64,000 nucleotides of DNA, taken from positions 1 through 64,000 of the forward strand of contig CAZJRI010000005.1 of the NCBI GenBank assembly GCA_964548025.1, in the 5' to 3' direction. This document shows, in pieces, positions 1-9,579 of the stretch (position 1 is the first letter of the stretch; every line of letters begins with the position of its first letter). The notes under the pieces are model-generated. The model saw nothing but the letters and a program-made list of their open reading frames with translations, was not told the DNA's origin and made no database searches. The position numbers and the translations under genes are program-made. The DNA is from JAHRVQ01 sp964548025. Lineage in GTDB: Bacteria; Pseudomonadota; Gammaproteobacteria; Pseudomonadales; Azotimanducaceae.

Positions 1-1
1 T

Positions 2-892
2 CTCGCAGCGAGATCAGACGTGGTTGTCGAAAACTTTTCACCCGGTGTGGTCGACAGACTCGGTGTTGGATTTGACGACCTGCTTGAGATGAATCCCCGA
101 CTCGTTTATGTATCTCTCTCAGCATTCGGGCAGGTCGGCCCGAGATCACACTATATTGGCTATGGCACCCAGGTCTATGCAGCAGCAGGTGCCGGTTATG
201 TGACAAGCCAGGATGGTCAGACGTGTTCACAGATGTATATTCCATATCCCGATCCTGTATCTGGTTTGACAGGTGCCTTTGCCATTGCTGCATTTGTCAG
301 TAATGCGCGGGAGACCGGTTGCCCCGCCAGGGTGGATCTGTCTGAACTTGAAGCAGTTGCAGCAGTTGTGCTTGAACCCCTGCTGGATGCAATTGTTGAT
401 GGTGAGACAGATGAAGTTGAAGATTCTGTCGCAGAGGAACGACGTTATCAGGTGGTTAGCTCGATAGACGATCACTTTGTTGTGTTAATAACCGATTCCC
501 GGAATAGCTGGCAGGATTTCCGGTTAGCATTGGGTGCCAGTGACAATTCAGCCGATTCGATACAGGCTGCTGCCGGGCAGCTTGAAATGAACGAACTACT
601 AAAACTACTAAAAGCCGCTGGTCTTAGTGCCGAACTGATCGCTCATAGTCTTGATGTGCTTGATGACAACTACCTGCAGGAGCGTGAGTTCTGGATTCGT
701 GATCAGTCACCCGAAGTGGTGGATAGTGGTACCTTGATCGGTGGATCACTTTGGCACCTGGACGGCGAACGCACTCAGATCTGGCGGGGTTCGCCGCAAC
801 TTTTTGCTGACACCAGCAGCGTGTTGATTGATCTGCTGGATTACAGTTCAGATGATGTTGATGATCTGCTAGCGCGCCATGTTGTTGAATAG
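2..892 (+). CDS. Family III CoA-transferase (CaiB/BaiF), 3' part
   Basis: The gene enters from the left edge; the open frame continues upstream of the first GTG at position 20 (LAARSDVVVENF), so the N-terminal part lies outside the window. The visible part has family III CoA-transferase features: VVENFSPGVVDRLG, the segment NPRLVYVSLSAFGQVGP, and YPDPVSGLTGA, whose Asp matches the catalytic aspartate that forms the acyl-CoA intermediate in this family. Enzymes of this family move CoA between carboxylic acids in the cytoplasm; the substrate cannot be read from the sequence. It converges with the ThDP enzyme on the other strand, the stops being only about 30 bases apart. The visible part corresponds to roughly the last two thirds of a usual 380-400 residue protein. 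Confidence 0.88.
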   Translation, partial: LAARSDVVVENFSPGVVDRLGVGFDDLLEMNPRLVYVSLSAFGQVGPRSHYIGYGTQVYAAAGAGYVTSQDGQTCSQMYIPYPDPVSGLTGAFAIAAFVSNARETGCPARVDLSELEAVAAVVLEPLLDAIVDGETDEVEDSVAEERRYQVVSSIDDHFVVLITDSRNSWQDFRLALGASDNSADSIQAAAGQLEMNELLKLLKAAGLSAELIAHSLDVLDDNYLQEREFWIRDQSPEVVDSGTLIGGSLWHLDGERTQIWRGSPQLFADTSSVLIDLLDYSSDDVDDLLARHVVE

Positions 893-925
893 CAGGCAAG
901 ATCAAAGATCATCCGCCTTCAGGGA

Positions 926-2599
926 TTACTCATCCTTCAGCATGTTGGCATAGCCAGCGATGAACGGAGACAAACTGACATCATCAACTTCTACATTAAT
1001 AATCGAAGGTTTACCGTTTGCCGCCGCTCGCCTGATTGCCGGTAGTATCTCTTCAGGATCAGTAACCTTCTCGCCGTAACCGCCCCACATCTCAGCCATC
1101 TTTTCGTAGGCAACCATATGCGGGAACTGGACATTGCACTGCCCTTTGTCTTCAATTTCCTTCGGCCTTGTATACCCTTCAGTCATGCTGATCATACCCC
1201 AGGCTGAATTGTTGGAGATCACGCAGACACATGGGATGCCAAATCTTGCCATGGTTTCAAGTTCCATCGCGTAGAATCCAAAACTGCCATCACCCGTATA
1301 GAGCAGAACGGGTTTGCCGTTGGCTGCCCATGCGCCGATGCCGAGTGCCGGTCCTGTACCAATCGTGCCATTTGCACCGGATGAATGAGTCTGACCCGGG
1401 CGCACAACTGTCGTGGCGCCATTCATCCAGACTGAGGCTTCACCACCATCAACAATAATGTTCCAGTCCTGTGCATCCTGTTCGATAAATCTTGCAGCAT
1501 CACCGGCACATCGGGCCGGATGCGATGGTACCTTCTTCTCACTGTACACACCTGGCAGGCTTTCCGTACCTGACGTTGGTTCACCGGACCAGGGAAGATC
1601 TGCTTTGGGATTACGCTGCGATTTGACTGATTCCAGAATCTGATTGGTCACAGGACCGGCGCCGCCAACGATGCCAAGGTCGGCTCTTACATTAAAACCA
1701 ATCTGTCGCATATCGGTATGTACCTGGATAATCTTTGCATCCTTAGGTATGCCGCGACCCGATTGCAATCTAAAATCAAACTTAGCGCCAAGTGCAAGAA
1801 CAACATCCGCCTTTCCGATTGCATTCGTTTTTAAAAGTGGATTTTCGATTTCATTTCCAAATGCACCTCGACAGGAACTGCCGGTTACACCAACTGGTAT
1901 CTTCAGATAGTCTGATAATTCTGCAATTGATTCTGCATTGTCACCAAGCGTCCATCTGGCACCGTCATCGACAATCATCGCGGGTCGTTCGGCATTTGCC
2001 AGGAGAGCCGCAGCCTCTTCAATAGCGAGAGGATCACCGCCTGGCACCGTGTGCGCCCGGTAACTCTCCGGGAATCTGATCGTCTCCTCATCGACGGTGG
2101 CGAATGCCATATCAGTAGGCACTTCAAGGTATACAGGACCAGGGTTTGAATCCATTGCGTGACGAAATGCGATGGAGACGTATTCAGGTATTCTCTCAAT
2201 ACTCGTAATCTTCCTCGCCCACTTTGAACAGGATTCCATCACCGTCAGGGTTGACATGTCCTGCAAGTCGCCTGCGTCGCGTTTGTTCATGGCAACAGCG
2301 CCACCGATCTGCAAAACAGGGATACTGAGAGATTCAGCTTCCATCATACCGGCGGGTGTATTGCCAACGCCCGGACCTGCCGTCGTCACCACTGCTGCAA
2401 TTTTACCGGATGATCTGGTGTAGGCGATTGCGGCATACATTGCTGCACATTCGTGACGTACATCGATGATCTCAATACCTGCATTTCTCATCCCGTAAAA
2501 AATAGGCATGATATGCCCGCCACACAGCACAAAAGCTTTTTCTACACCTTCATTTGCAAGGGCTCGTCCGAATAACTCACCACCATCTACCATTGCCAT
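926..2599 (-). CDS. Thiamine-diphosphate-dependent enzyme (acetolactate synthase / 2-hydroxyacyl-CoA lyase-like)
   Basis: A 557-residue protein with the three-domain ThDP enzyme layout: an N-terminal pyrimidine-binding domain with the cofactor-activating Glu in DVRHE (about residue 50) and TTAGPGVGN, a central Rossmann-like domain, and a C-terminal pyrophosphate-binding domain with GDGSFGF at about 436 and the closing NN at about 463, the standard GDG-x(~25)-NN motif. Length and architecture fit acetolactate synthase large subunit, oxalyl-CoA decarboxylase and 2-hydroxyacyl-CoA lyase. No small regulatory subunit gene follows, which argues against branched amino-acid synthesis. Its facing CoA-transferase neighbour makes acyl-CoA chemistry plausible, but that is inference. 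The ATG is preceded by AGAAGGA at good spacing. Confidence 0.85.
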   Translation of the reverse strand: MAMVDGGELFGRALANEGVEKAFVLCGGHIMPIFYGMRNAGIEIIDVRHECAAMYAAIAYTRSSGKIAAVVTTAGPGVGNTPAGMMEAESLSIPVLQIGGAVAMNKRDAGDLQDMSTLTVMESCSKWARKITSIERIPEYVSIAFRHAMDSNPGPVYLEVPTDMAFATVDEETIRFPESYRAHTVPGGDPLAIEEAAALLANAERPAMIVDDGARWTLGDNAESIAELSDYLKIPVGVTGSSCRGAFGNEIENPLLKTNAIGKADVVLALGAKFDFRLQSGRGIPKDAKIIQVHTDMRQIGFNVRADLGIVGGAGPVTNQILESVKSQRNPKADLPWSGEPTSGTESLPGVYSEKKVPSHPARCAGDAARFIEQDAQDWNIIVDGGEASVWMNGATTVVRPGQTHSSGANGTIGTGPALGIGAWAANGKPVLLYTGDGSFGFYAMELETMARFGIPCVCVISNNSAWGMISMTEGYTRPKEIEDKGQCNVQFPHMVAYEKMAEMWGGYGEKVTDPEEILPAIRRAAANGKPSIINVEVDDVSLSPFIAGYANMLKDE

Positions 2600-2994
2600 A
2601 AATATATCCTTCTCGTAAATTCGATTTCCGGGGAGTTATCCAGAGACTGGCAAATACTGTTACGTCCGCCAGTAAGATTTCACTCCCGCACCAGACTTTT
2701 CTGATATGTCATCATATTTTTGTTCGCTCTTAAGTGTATTGATCCTGATCAACATTTGACTGGACAGATATTCAGGCCGATTTTCTTAGTGATTCTCTGA
2801 CCGGAGACGGCGATGAACGGTGGATACCGTGAATAAATTTAAGGCTGAAGGAGTGATTTCTGTGTAAAGAATGTCTTCTGGCTGGATACTCCTCATGGAA
2901 CAATCTGACTCACCTGTTTGCCGCGTTTGGTGAGTAAATAGTCTGGTGAGTGAATAGTCCGCTAAGTGGATAGTCTGGTGAGTGAATAGTCTGC
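2600..2994. other. Intergenic region without a gene
   Basis: About 395 bases between two leftward genes. No supported coding frame is seen. It should hold the promoter of the ThDP enzyme near its left end. Its right end carries a 16-bp tandem repeat, listed separately. Confidence 0.6.
2928..2991. repeat. Four 16-bp tandem repeat units
   Basis: Four consecutive 16-base units, with consensus TGGTGAGTGAATAGTC. Units 2 (2944-2959) and 4 (2976-2991) are identical, unit 1 differs at one base, and unit 3 at several. The array ends three bases before the stop codon of the leftward cytochrome gene, so it lies in that gene's 3' untranslated region. Confidence 0.85.
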
Positions 2995-4118
2995 CTATTT
3001 TCTTTTGTCTGGTTTCACGCCATAGACCAATCGTCGTAACTCACCAATCTCTCTTTCAGCCTCGACTGGAAGAAATATTCCTCCGGAACCGGAAAACGAG
3101 ACAATCATCAGCATTTCATATTCCTTGAAGCATTCCTTGGCGATTTCGTACCGCGTATAGTCGCGCATGCAACGCACGAGATACCGTCTTGATAACGAAT
3201 CATAAAAACGATAGTGCAGTGCCCGGTCACTCACAGCGAGCCAGTACAACAAGATCGGTGTATGCGCTGAGCCGGGATTTGCCCGTAGCAACTGGTTCAA
3301 TTTACCCCTGATGGCAATCCAGTAAACAAGTTGCTGGTTCATATTCAGCGTAGACTGAACCACAGGCCACTCGTTTCTCAGATAGTTATCCATNNNNNNN
3401 NNNAAAGCGGAGAATGGAGTGAGTCAGGTTCTTCTTTTATTCGATCAACCACTTCTATCCATTCATCAAGATCTTCAGTCATGAAACCCTGTTGACCGGA
3501 TTCTTTTCTCAGGACCGCCAGGGTATCGCGTGCCAGTCCTGGATCATTGAATACTTCGAGCGTAATCACGAGTACCCTGTCAAGAGATGCCTGGGTCCTG
3601 GATTTATCAAGATTCGCAGTCTTCAGCGCATTCACGTATGACGAGAGCGCTGATTCGTAATCTCTTGTTATATAACCGTACTCCGCCGCCAGAAACTCGT
3701 CCATGTGCTTGAACTTGCTGATACCGTAGTTGCGTATAAACGTACGATCCTGATTGTGGCATGACGCACATAGCGCAAAAGTGTCTGATAACTCCGATTT
3801 CAGCATATTGATATTTGAGCGTTGGGATAACTGTTGGGCCTGATTAAGCTGGTCCATGAGCAGATTGAGATTAGCCCTGGTGCCCGAGTCGGTCTCGACG
3901 AGATGAGGTTCTGCCTGTTTTAGCAGATCAGTGAGTTCCTTGAGGTCTGTTTGCAGGTCTTCCACTTCCACATCGTCTTTATACAGGCTGGGTAAAACGA
4001 TCAGCATCTTCTCGCCGAGTTGATGCATGACGACTTTCAGATCTGCTGAGACAGCAGAGAAGGGGAGTAGTATTAAGATAACCAGACTGATGATTCGGAT
4101 GAACATGGGTGGTTTCAA
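2995..4118 (-). CDS. Exported c-type cytochrome-like protein, interrupted by assembly gap
   Basis: Two leftward frames meet at the N run 3394-3403 and are best read as one gene. The N-terminal piece (4118 to the gap, about 238 residues) begins with a signal peptide (FIRIISLVILILLPFSAVSA), is mainly helical by composition, and contains one haem-binding motif, CASCH, at about residue 117. The C-terminal piece (3393-2995, about 132 residues) is basic and helical, with LLYWLAVSDRALHYRF and a hydrophobic IVSFSGSGGIFLP. Its first ATG touches the gap and is probably an internal Met. The frame differs across the gap only because ten Ns stand for an unknown length. The protein is probably periplasmic and electron-carrying or haem-sensing; the exact family is not recognised. 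Confidence 0.6.
3394..3403. other. Assembly gap (10 N)
   Basis: Ten unresolved bases inside the cytochrome gene. The true length is unknown, so the frame change across it is not evidence of a frameshift. Confidence 0.97.
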
Positions 4119-4280
4119 CCTCTGGTGCTGAATATTACTGTAATCTTATCCGCCCCTGATCAAAATCTCATTGATGAAAATCAAACTCTTAGGGGTTGCG
4201 GAGATGCCTGCAGGTTGATCAAGAGGTAAAAGACCATGCAGTCGGTTGGGGTGAACAATTACAACATCCTTCCGAAACAC

Positions 4281-6992
4281 CTACCAGGTCAGCCATTTGA
4301 GCACAAAGCTGTTTTCATTGCGTACGAATATCCTTCTTATCTCGTCTCCAACCAATATGGCGATTGCAAATGGAATACTGAGGCAGAGATGCCAGGGTTC
4401 CAGCGGTGCGGTTCCAAAGAATGTATTGAATGCAGGTATGTAGGAGATTGCAGCGAGCAGAGTCAGTTCTGCAGCAATACCGATCCAGACGAGTTTGTTT
4501 GAGAAGAATCCGACTCTTAATATGCTCTGCCTTCGGGTGCGGCAGATAAGCACATCAGCAATCTGGCAGATGATAATTGAAGCAAAAAAAGCAGTTATCG
4601 CCGTGCGGTAAACCGGATCATTGTTAGCCAGTGAATCACCCCATTGCCAGCCGTTGCTGAATAAAACGACGAAGTAACTGAAAAACCCGGCTGCTGCCTG
4701 AATCATCCCAATGATTCCATAACTCATGGCGAGCAGGTTACGGCTTAGCAGCCTTTCACCCCGTGCCCTGGGCGGTTTGTTCATCACGTCTGTTTCCGGT
4801 TTTTCAGCACCAAGACCAAGAGCGGGCAGAATATCCGTGCCAAGATCGATAGCCAGAATTAATACAACCGTTAGCGGCAGGGGAATATCCAGAAGTACAA
4901 AAGCGACAAATGGGAGAATCTCGGGAATGTTGCTGGTGAGAATATAGGCGATGAACTTCTTGATATTCTCAAAGATAGTACGCCCTTCCTCTACTGCAGA
5001 AACGATGGTGGCGAAATTATCATCCATCAGCACCATGTTGCTGGCTTCCTTTGCGACGTCAGTTCCCATAATGCCCATCGCTACTCCCATATCGGCATTT
5101 TTTAGAGCCGGGGCGTCATTGACTCCGTCTCCGGTGACGGTTACCACCTCGCCTTTCGCCTGGAGCGCTTTAACAATCTGTAACTTTTGGCTGGGGGATA
5201 TTCGGGCAAAGACGATTTCCTTTGAATCGAGCGCCAGAGACAGCGTTTTCTCATCCATATTGTTGAGTTCGTCTCCCTGAATTACTCTGCCACCATCTTC
5301 AAGAAGGCCGATCTGTTTGGCGATGGTTTTAGCTGTGAGCCCATAGTCGCCAGTTAACATGAATACCCTGATTCCTGCCTGATGACATTTGACGAGCGCT
5401 GCCGGAACCTCGGGTCTTGGGGGGTCCAGCATGCCTGCGATACCAAGAAAAATAAAATCACCAGTGCAGACTTCCGGGCTGTCACTGGTGCGGGATGCAA
5501 ATGCCAGACAGCGTTCTCCCTGCGCCGCCATGGATTCCAATTGGACTTTAACCTCTTGACGCAGTGTATCTGTCAACGCCACAACCTTGTGATCTTTATA
5601 GATACGATCACAGAGCGACAGGACGATTTCAGGTGCACCTTTTAAATAGGATTCATATTCCGACTCCGAATCAAGGGTTGATACCTGATGATGACTCACC
5701 ATGTACTTGCTCGCTGAAGTGAATGGGATTTCATCGATCCGCCTGCACTGATCCAGGTTTTCAAGTTCACCGATATCGTCTGCGCAATATAGGAGGGCCG
5801 CTTCAGTGGAATCTCCCAGGTACCCTGATTCTGTCAGTTGTGCATTGTTGCAGAGCAGCATCACCCTTCTGAGTTGCCGGATGACATCGTCGCCATGCTC
5901 TGAACCGTGCCCAAACCGATAGGTTTCATCCAGGGTGCAGATTTTGTGTACCGAGATGCGATTCTGAGTGAGCGTGCCCGTTTTATCTGTGCAGATGACC
6001 GTGGTGCTGCCGAGGGTTTCAACCGATTCCAGATCCTTGATGAGCGCATTCTTTTTGGCCATGCGTTTGCTGGCCATAGTCAGGGCGAGTGTTACCGTGG
6101 GGAGGAGGCCTTCAGGCACGTTGGCGACGATAATGCCGATTGCAAAGATCAGACTGCTTATGGCCCCTTTCCCGGTTAGAACACTGACCAGGAAAAATAG
6201 TATTCCCAACACAATCGCAATGGTGCTGATAATTTTGATAAAGTAATTCAGCTCCTTTCTGATGGGCGTTTCAACATGTGTTGCTGACTTGGTTAGTTCA
6301 ACGATCCGCCCAATCTGAGTTGCCATCCCTGTAGCACAGACAAGCACCCTGGCATCACCACTGTGTACAAGCGAGCCTGAAAATACCATGTTGCGACTGT
6401 TCAGCAGACTCTCGTCAACATGGTTAGCATCGAGAAGTACCGGGTCACTTTCGCCTGTCAGGCTGCTCAGGTCCGCTCTTAGTTCACTCGATTCGAGAAT
6501 TCGCCCGTCAATGGGGATTCGATCACCCTCGTAGAGTGTCATGACATCACCGGGTACCAGGTCTTTTGCATCGAGTTGTACCAGTGCACCATCACGATAG
6601 GCACGAACGACCGATGGCAACATTTTCTGAAAACCTTCCATGATTCTTTCGCTCTGATACTCCTGGATAAACGTAAAGAGCGCGTTGATAAAGACAACAA
6701 CAAATAAAGCGATAGCGATGTAGATATTTCCCTGCCCGGGGTCGAGTTGTTCAGCCAGCAGCGCAAGACAGCCGCCAACAATCAGCAGAACTGCAAAGAA
6801 GTTTTTGAGCTGCAATAAGAATTTGAATAAGAGGGGAATATCCTGCTTCACCTGTAGTTCATTAAGTCCAAAGATCTTGCGACGATTATTCACTTCCTGA
6901 CTGGTCAAACCATGATCGTTGGTTTTCAGATTGGTGAACAGGTTTTCGACGCTGATTTGTTGGGCGTTATCGGGTACTTCAGGTAAGGACAT
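4281..6992 (-). CDS. P2C-type (Na+/K+-ATPase alpha-like) cation-transporting P-type ATPase
   Basis: About 903 residues from the chosen start. Motifs in order: TGES (179-182, actuator domain), VANVPEGLLP (TM4), the phosphorylated Asp in CTDKTGTLT (D336), the hinge GDGVNDAPAL, then TM5 YILTSNIPEILPF, TM6 AIDLGTD, and TM8 QIADVLICRTRR. These membrane motifs match the cation-binding segments of animal Na+/K+-ATPase alpha (PEGLL rather than PEAL in TM4; SNIPE; IDLGTD; Q-A-D). This supports type P2C rather than a SERCA-like calcium pump. The frame stays open to an ATG at 7142, which would add a hydrophobic 50-residue leader; 6992 was chosen because the cation-ATPase N-terminal domain starts shortly after it, although no strong ribosome site is seen at either. 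No beta-subunit gene is visible nearby. Confidence 0.9.
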   Translation of the reverse strand: MSLPEVPDNAQQISVENLFTNLKTNDHGLTSQEVNNRRKIFGLNELQVKQDIPLLFKFLLQLKNFFAVLLIVGGCLALLAEQLDPGQGNIYIAIALFVVVFINALFTFIQEYQSERIMEGFQKMLPSVVRAYRDGALVQLDAKDLVPGDVMTLYEGDRIPIDGRILESSELRADLSSLTGESDPVLLDANHVDESLLNSRNMVFSGSLVHSGDARVLVCATGMATQIGRIVELTKSATHVETPIRKELNYFIKIISTIAIVLGILFFLVSVLTGKGAISSLIFAIGIIVANVPEGLLPTVTLALTMASKRMAKKNALIKDLESVETLGSTTVICTDKTGTLTQNRISVHKICTLDETYRFGHGSEHGDDVIRQLRRVMLLCNNAQLTESGYLGDSTEAALLYCADDIGELENLDQCRRIDEIPFTSASKYMVSHHQVSTLDSESEYESYLKGAPEIVLSLCDRIYKDHKVVALTDTLRQEVKVQLESMAAQGERCLAFASRTSDSPEVCTGDFIFLGIAGMLDPPRPEVPAALVKCHQAGIRVFMLTGDYGLTAKTIAKQIGLLEDGGRVIQGDELNNMDEKTLSLALDSKEIVFARISPSQKLQIVKALQAKGEVVTVTGDGVNDAPALKNADMGVAMGIMGTDVAKEASNMVLMDDNFATIVSAVEEGRTIFENIKKFIAYILTSNIPEILPFVAFVLLDIPLPLTVVLILAIDLGTDILPALGLGAEKPETDVMNKPPRARGERLLSRNLLAMSYGIIGMIQAAAGFFSYFVVLFSNGWQWGDSLANNDPVYRTAITAFFASIIICQIADVLICRTRRQSILRVGFFSNKLVWIGIAAELTLLAAISYIPAFNTFFGTAPLEPWHLCLSIPFAIAILVGDEIRRIFVRNENSFVLKWLTW

Positions 6993-7242
6993 GCCAGACT
7001 TGATTGGTAAAAAAACAGAGTATAAAGGTTTAACAAGAGGAGAAAAGTGACTGAGTACCCAGAGAAGAATCGCGAGCCAAATCAGATAACGTCGATGCTG
7101 TTCATGTCTGCCTGAAATACAGTGACGTTTACCATGACCCATCAGGCATGTTTATCGCTGACCATCAACAGCTCCCTGATTTTCTCCAATCCACGAAATG
7201 AACGATATAATCCCGGCCTCTTTTTCGTAACGGATTCCTAGT

Positions 7243-8103
7243 TTGAGTACCAATCATGAAGTAGACCTGGGTTATATCAAGATCTCAGGTAAGTTTTGGG
7301 GCCGTGAGAACGGCGAACCTACATTTGCATTGCACGGTTTTCTGGATAATGCCAATAGCTTTGACATGATCGCTCCAGATCTTGAAGGGCTGAGGATTTT
7401 TGCAATGGACTTTGCCGGGCATGGCTGGTCCGACTATCGTCGTGAGGGCGAACTTTATTCTGGGCTTAATGATATTCGGGACGTGCTGGCTGTAGCGGAT
7501 GCACTTGGCTGGCAATCGTTCAACATAATAGGTCATTCCATGGGAGCAGAGATCGGCTCTCAGCTCGCGGGGTTGTTTCCCGATAGGGTCAGGAGACTGA
7601 TTTGCATAGATGGGTACAGCGGGACCAATGGTGCCAAGGAAACTCTGGGTTATCTTCATTCAACCATTCACGCGTCTTTCAAACAGAAATCAAAGCTTAA
7701 GGTCTTCCCGACTCTCGATTCCATGGTAAAACGCCTTTGTGAAGCAACGGGACAAAATGCGGAATCGGCCGGGTGTCTTCTTCAGCGGGGCCACAAAGCA
7801 GTTGAGGGCGGCTTTACCTGGCGGACAGATCCCAGGATCAAGGGTTCTGGCCCGTTGGAGCTAACCCGAACTCAACTGGGTCAACTGCTCGAAAACACAA
7901 CTGCTGAAACGCTGTTTATAGTGGCCGATATGGAAAACGACTGGCTCAAGCGATCGATTGAAGTGATTGTCGAGAGAGACGACAACCATCTGACACTGGT
8001 TCATCTACCCGGGCATCATCATCTGCATATGCAGGATCAGAGCGCTGAAATTGCCGTCATGATCAATGATTTCTGCCGGGAAAAGCTGAATAAAATTGCG
8101 TAA
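7243..8103 (+). CDS. Alpha/beta hydrolase
   Basis: A 286-residue cytoplasmic alpha/beta-hydrolase-fold protein. The oxyanion-hole region HGFLDNANSFD lies near residue 31, the nucleophile elbow is GHSMGAEIG, and a late histidine sits in LPGHHHLHMQD. The usual acid residue is probably in the segment around VADMENDWLK. The substrate cannot be predicted. The start is a TTG, since no in-frame ATG lies nearby and the domain begins at once. It is divergent from the P-type ATPase and lies 106 bases before a GPH transporter on the same strand, so the two might be co-transcribed. Confidence 0.85.
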   Translation: MSTNHEVDLGYIKISGKFWGRENGEPTFALHGFLDNANSFDMIAPDLEGLRIFAMDFAGHGWSDYRREGELYSGLNDIRDVLAVADALGWQSFNIIGHSMGAEIGSQLAGLFPDRVRRLICIDGYSGTNGAKETLGYLHSTIHASFKQKSKLKVFPTLDSMVKRLCEATGQNAESAGCLLQRGHKAVEGGFTWRTDPRIKGSGPLELTRTQLGQLLENTTAETLFIVADMENDWLKRSIEVIVERDDNHLTLVHLPGHHHLHMQDQSAEIAVMINDFCREKLNKIA

Positions 8104-8209
8104 CTGAACTTCTCTCGACTAGTTATGTTTTACCATTCTGCTGCGTTATAGTTGGCTCTGTACTCTGAAATTGCCGTATTCTTAGTACCAGGAGCGAATT
8201 GAGACACGT

Positions 8210-9577
8210 ATGACTAAGGTTGCTAACGAGACATCTGGGGTGCTAGACATCTCAAAATCCACTGTGTGGATCTATGGATCCGTGAGCCTGCCTCTGGCAA
8301 TTCTGGGTTATCCAATCGGTGTATGGATCCCCAGGCTATACAGTACAGAAATGGGTATCAGCTTGAGTCTGATCGGCTGGGTGATCTTTGCTGCCGCCAT
8401 TTTTGACGCGTTTTCTGACCCGATCATGGGCTTTTTGAGCGATAAGACGCAAACCCGCTGGGGTAAACGGCGACCCTGGATGGTGATTGGCGTACCAATC
8501 TATATGTTCGTGGTCTGGATGCTGCTGAATCCCAGTGTTGGGGTAACGGTGGTATACCTTGGCGTATTTTTCATCATGCTACGCGCGTCGACCACAATCT
8601 TTGGCTTACCTTATGCCGCGTGGGGTCTGGAGTTATCGGCGCAATACCATACCCGCACACTGATCCAGTCTGCCAGAGAAAAATATGTAATGGTTGGGTT
8701 GATTAGCGCATCGCTCATCGTGCTGCTCTCTCAGGAGGTGTGGAATGATATTTCCGCAAGCTTTGTACTCAGCAACTTCTCCATCGTCATTGTCACTCTT
8801 TTGCCTTTTACCGCCCTTCTGGTGGTTTGGCGAGTGCCGGAAGCGCCACCCATACCCACGCCCAAGATCAGCTTAAAGGAATCGTTGGGGTTGATGTTCA
8901 GAAACAAGCTGTTTTCCAGATTGTTGGTCATTGAACTGCTGATTGCTGGTGGAGAGAACTTTCGAAACACCTTGTCGCTGTTCTTCATCCAGGATTATAT
9001 CGGCGCAGAAGGCATCGGCCGCTTGTACATTATCTACTTCGGCGTTGGGCTGGCGGCGATTCCAGTTTGGGACTATATCGCCAGAAAATTCGGCAAGCAT
9101 ATGTCTCTGGCTGGTGCGATGGTATTCGTTGGTGCGGTATCACTGGGATGCTTCAGTCTGGACTATGGTCAGGTCAAGGAGTTTTACGTGCTGTTTGCAC
9201 TAAAGGGTTTTTGTTTCGGGGCCTTTGCCTATCTGCCCCGAGCAATGCTAGCCGATGTGGTTGATCTGGATACGGTACGATCTGGCAATGCCAGACCAGC
9301 CAGTTATTTCTCGATCCTCGGTTTTGTAACCAAATGTGCGGCTTCCTTCGGTGGATTGAGCCTGCCTATTCTCGCGTTCGTTGGATTCTCAGCGGCAGAA
9401 GGCGCGGTTAACGGTCCTGATGAACTGATGTGGTTAGGCATACTCTATGCTGTTGTGCCAACAGCCGTTTTTGTCGTCGCACTTTATCTGTGTGCAACCT
9501 GGCCTTTGAATGCAAATATGCATGCCCGTGTGCAGAGGCTGGTTGAAAAAAGGCTGCAGAAACAGGCGCGCAACTGA
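8210..9577 (+). CDS. MFS transporter, GPH (sugar/cation symporter) family
   Basis: A 455-residue inner-membrane protein with about twelve hydrophobic segments. Typical of the MFS_2/GPH group are FDAFSDPIMGFLSDKTQTRWGKRRPW in the first loop, written here in two parts as SDPIMGFLSDKT and RWGKRRPW, and DVVDLDTVRSG in the second half (compare DxxDxDE in MelB-like carriers). Characterised members carry sugars, glucuronides or other organic substrates with Na+ or H+; the substrate here is unknown. A paralogue lies at 44957. ATG start, with AGGAG somewhat far upstream. Confidence 0.85.
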   Translation: MTKVANETSGVLDISKSTVWIYGSVSLPLAILGYPIGVWIPRLYSTEMGISLSLIGWVIFAAAIFDAFSDPIMGFLSDKTQTRWGKRRPWMVIGVPIYMFVVWMLLNPSVGVTVVYLGVFFIMLRASTTIFGLPYAAWGLELSAQYHTRTLIQSAREKYVMVGLISASLIVLLSQEVWNDISASFVLSNFSIVIVTLLPFTALLVVWRVPEAPPIPTPKISLKESLGLMFRNKLFSRLLVIELLIAGGENFRNTLSLFFIQDYIGAEGIGRLYIIYFGVGLAAIPVWDYIARKFGKHMSLAGAMVFVGAVSLGCFSLDYGQVKEFYVLFALKGFCFGAFAYLPRAMLADVVDLDTVRSGNARPASYFSILGFVTKCAASFGGLSLPILAFVGFSAAEGAVNGPDELMWLGILYAVVPTAVFVVALYLCATWPLNANMHARVQRLVEKRLQKQARN

Positions 9578-9579
9578 TT

